Shown: piece by piece, positions 62,321 through 64,000 of the stretch
How the letters are laid out: each line of letters opens with the position of its first letter
Position numbering within the stretch: position 1 is the first letter of the stretch
Source: Nitrosomonas sp.
GTDB lineage: Bacteria; Pseudomonadota; Gammaproteobacteria; Burkholderiales; Nitrosomonadaceae
Assembly: GCA_019745325.1 (NCBI GenBank)
Contig: JAIETK010000006.1
Location: forward strand, 1-64,000
DNA: 64,000 bases
Direction: 5' to 3'
The notes under the pieces: generated by a model
Databases searched by the model: none
What the model was told of the DNA's origin: nothing
The model's input: only the letters and a program-made list of their open reading frames with translations
Translations under genes and position numbers: made by a program

Positions 62321-64000
62321 ATGATTAAATGCAGCATTAAAAAATTTAATCTGCTAATCGTGTTCAGTGCATCGAAATACCGGCTGTTCAATCATTTTTC
62401 TTTTGTAGGAAAATACCTAACTATTTGCCTAGTCGCGTTACAAGCGCCAGCGGTTTCATTCGCAACAAATCTGGAACAAATGAGCTTGGAACAATTGATG
62501 AATGTCAGTATCGTCGGTGCATCAAAATACGAGCAGAAACAACAGCAGGTGGCTGCTGCTGTGAGTGTCATCACCCGCAAGGATATCCGTACCTACGGCT
62601 GGCGCACATTGGGCGAGGCGCTGGCCAGCCTGCCCGGCATTCACACCACGTATGATTATCAGTACGAATACTTAGGCACGCGCGGCTTAGGCCTGCCAGG
62701 CGATTTCAACTCACGCGTTCTGATCACCATCAACGGCAATCGCATCAACGACGCCACTTACGACCAGGGACCGACCGGCCGTGACTTTCCGCTCGATATC
62801 GACTTGATCGAGCGCATCGAATTCATTCCGGGACCCGGTAGCGCGGTTTACGGCCAAAATGCCATGCTCGGCGTGGTCAATATCATTACCCGTAAAGGCT
62901 CCGATGTAAAAGGCATCGAACTGTCGGCATCGTACCAAACAGCAGAAAGCATGCCGCAAGAACGTGTCACGCTCGGAAAAAAATTCGACAACGGTATCGA
63001 TGCGTTGATCTCATTTTCCGGAGTACAAGCGCGTGGAGCAAACCGCTTCTTTGAATTCGGCGATTCGGGTATTGCCGGTATAGCGCGCCACATGGATGGA
63101 GAAAACGTCAAACAAATGTTCGCTCAAGCGTCGTATGGACCGTTATCGTTCGATTTTGTCTACGGCAACCGGCGCAAGGAAGACCCGACCGGTATGTTCT
63201 TTTCCGATCCGCTGACAGCCGGTCAATTCCAGCGCGACCGGCGGTTAAATACGCAAATTCAATACAACGATAATTTCGCCAATAACACGCTGAATGTTCT
63301 GAGCCGGCTGTTCTTAGGCCAATACCGCTACGATAACCCGATGTTTTACAGCAGTGAAAGAACTTTATCGACCGGCCCGAGCGATTGGCATGGCGCCGAA
63401 TTGCGGTTCTTATCGACAGCCATTGCAAATCATAAGCTGATGCTCGGCATGGAATACCAAAATAACACCGGCATTAAACAAACTTATCAAAATTTCGACA
63501 ACCCGGACGAGAATGTTTTCGTGCGCAGCCCTGTCGTGCGGATGGGGGTTTATATCCAAGATGAATGGCGCATCACCGATACGTTGTCCGCAACCGCCGG
63601 ATTGCGCTATGACTACAACAAATGGATCGACAGCCGGTTGAGTCCGCGCGGTGCGTTGATCTGGCAAGCAACACCCAAAACCACATTAAAAGCGCTGTAC
63701 GGCCGCGCTTTCCGCTCTCCCAATTCGTATGAACGCGATTATTCCGATGGCGTATCGCAAGTCAGCAATCCGGGATTACACGGAGAAATGATCGATTCCG
63801 CCGAGGCGGTAGCGGATTATCAGGCACAGCCTTCCATGAATGTGCGCGCCACCTTTTACGCATGGGATATTACCAATTTTATTACTTTGGGAATCGATCC
63901 CGTCAGCGGACTCTCACAATACCAGCAAAGCCCGAAAAAAGTATTGGCCAGAGGCGGTGAGCTGTCGCTCGACAAAACCTGGGATTGGGGCGGAAGGCTG
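62321..64000 (+). CDS. TonB-dependent outer-membrane receptor (3' end off window)
   Basis: An open frame from ATG 62321 to the window end, 560 codons without a stop. The first 46 residues include a hydrophobic signal (YLTICLVALQAPAVSFA). Next is the TonB-box/plug region (LEQLMNVSIVGASKYEQKQQ, VAAAVSVITRKDIRTYGWRT, LGEALASLPGIHTTYDY) with the typical RVLITINGNRINDATYDQGP and VYGQNAMLGVVNIITRKG. Beta-barrel strands with KALYGRAFRSPNSYERDY follow. Substrates of such receptors include siderophores, cobalamin and nickel chelates; the ligand is not evident. The upstream 251-bp gap shows no recognisable riboswitch. Confidence 0.9.
   Translation, partial: MIKCSIKKFNLLIVFSASKYRLFNHFSFVGKYLTICLVALQAPAVSFATNLEQMSLEQLMNVSIVGASKYEQKQQQVAAAVSVITRKDIRTYGWRTLGEALASLPGIHTTYDYQYEYLGTRGLGLPGDFNSRVLITINGNRINDATYDQGPTGRDFPLDIDLIERIEFIPGPGSAVYGQNAMLGVVNIITRKGSDVKGIELSASYQTAESMPQERVTLGKKFDNGIDALISFSGVQARGANRFFEFGDSGIAGIARHMDGENVKQMFAQASYGPLSFDFVYGNRRKEDPTGMFFSDPLTAGQFQRDRRLNTQIQYNDNFANNTLNVLSRLFLGQYRYDNPMFYSSERTLSTGPSDWHGAELRFLSTAIANHKLMLGMEYQNNTGIKQTYQNFDNPDENVFVRSPVVRMGVYIQDEWRITDTLSATAGLRYDYNKWIDSRLSPRGALIWQATPKTTLKALYGRAFRSPNSYERDYSDGVSQVSNPGLHGEMIDSAEAVADYQAQPSMNVRATFYAWDITNFITLGIDPVSGLSQYQQSPKKVLARGGELSLDKTWDWGGRL

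Noticed and set aside
62425..62655. Small plus-strand reading frame near the right end
   Set aside because: It is out of frame with the TonB-dependent receptor, which spans the same bases with clear family motifs.
1..64000. CRISPR array or cas genes
   Set aside because: No regularly spaced identical repeats and no Cas-like proteins were seen.

Overview
The window looks like a chromosome segment of a betaproteobacterium, most likely a Nitrosomonas-type (Nitrosomonadaceae) ammonia oxidiser. The support is indirect: moderate GC, a uvrA / YajR-type MFS / ssb block, a betaproteobacterial porin, several PEP-CTERM proteins, an NAD-reducing hydrogenase and several short terminal-inverted-repeat elements scattered between genes. 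No rRNA and no complete tRNA is present.

Region 1 (1-8.9 kb) is a mobile island built from two tandem modules. Each module has the order tyrosine integrase, HigB toxin, HigA antitoxin, AT-rich cargo, then an imperfect 77-bp repeat ending in a tRNA/tmRNA 3'-end-like sequence. Module 1 (1-3661) has an intact integrase that enters from outside the window and two HEPN-type cargo genes, one frameshifted. Module 2 (3662-8581) has a dead integrase, a third HEPN-type gene inserted at the integrase 3' end, and an unrecognised 470-residue protein.

Region 2 (9-25.9 kb) carries the NAD-reducing [NiFe] hydrogenase, split in two: hoxFU (12.2-14.7 kb) and hoxYH (21.5-23.5 kb). Between them lie about 6.7 kb of accessory DNA: a transglutaminase-like protein with an effector-style N-terminus, a spermidine-synthase-like methyltransferase, a 52-residue lipoprotein, two short mobile elements, three phage-tail-collar proteins and a PEP-CTERM protein. 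metY and a parvulin follow.

Region 3 (26-35.4 kb) is ordinary chromosome with insertions: a DUF4156 lipoprotein, two overlapping M14 carboxypeptidases, a PEP-CTERM protein, a di-haem RoxA-like cytochrome, a VOC protein, a small lipoprotein with a mobile element inserted in frame in its signal peptide, and an MgtE-type Mg2+ transporter.

Region 4 (35.5-39.5 kb) is an integron cassette array without an integrase (a CALIN). Three attC sites delimit a Cys-rich protein, a two-gene cassette (intradiol-dioxygenase-like protein plus tyrosinase-like copper protein) and a DUF2971 protein.

Region 5 (39.7-64 kb) is mostly housekeeping: FecR-like and HDOD proteins, ssb, MFS, uvrA, glycerate kinase, porin, two L,D-transpeptidases flanking an Lpp-like lipoprotein, hypC-hypD-hypE-hypX for hydrogenase maturation, a PEP-CTERM protein, a TraB-family protein, an ABC exporter and a TonB-dependent receptor that runs off the right edge. 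The hox and hyp blocks together point to an oxygen-exposed, NAD-linked hydrogen metabolism; hypA, hypB, hypF and the HoxH protease are not in the window.
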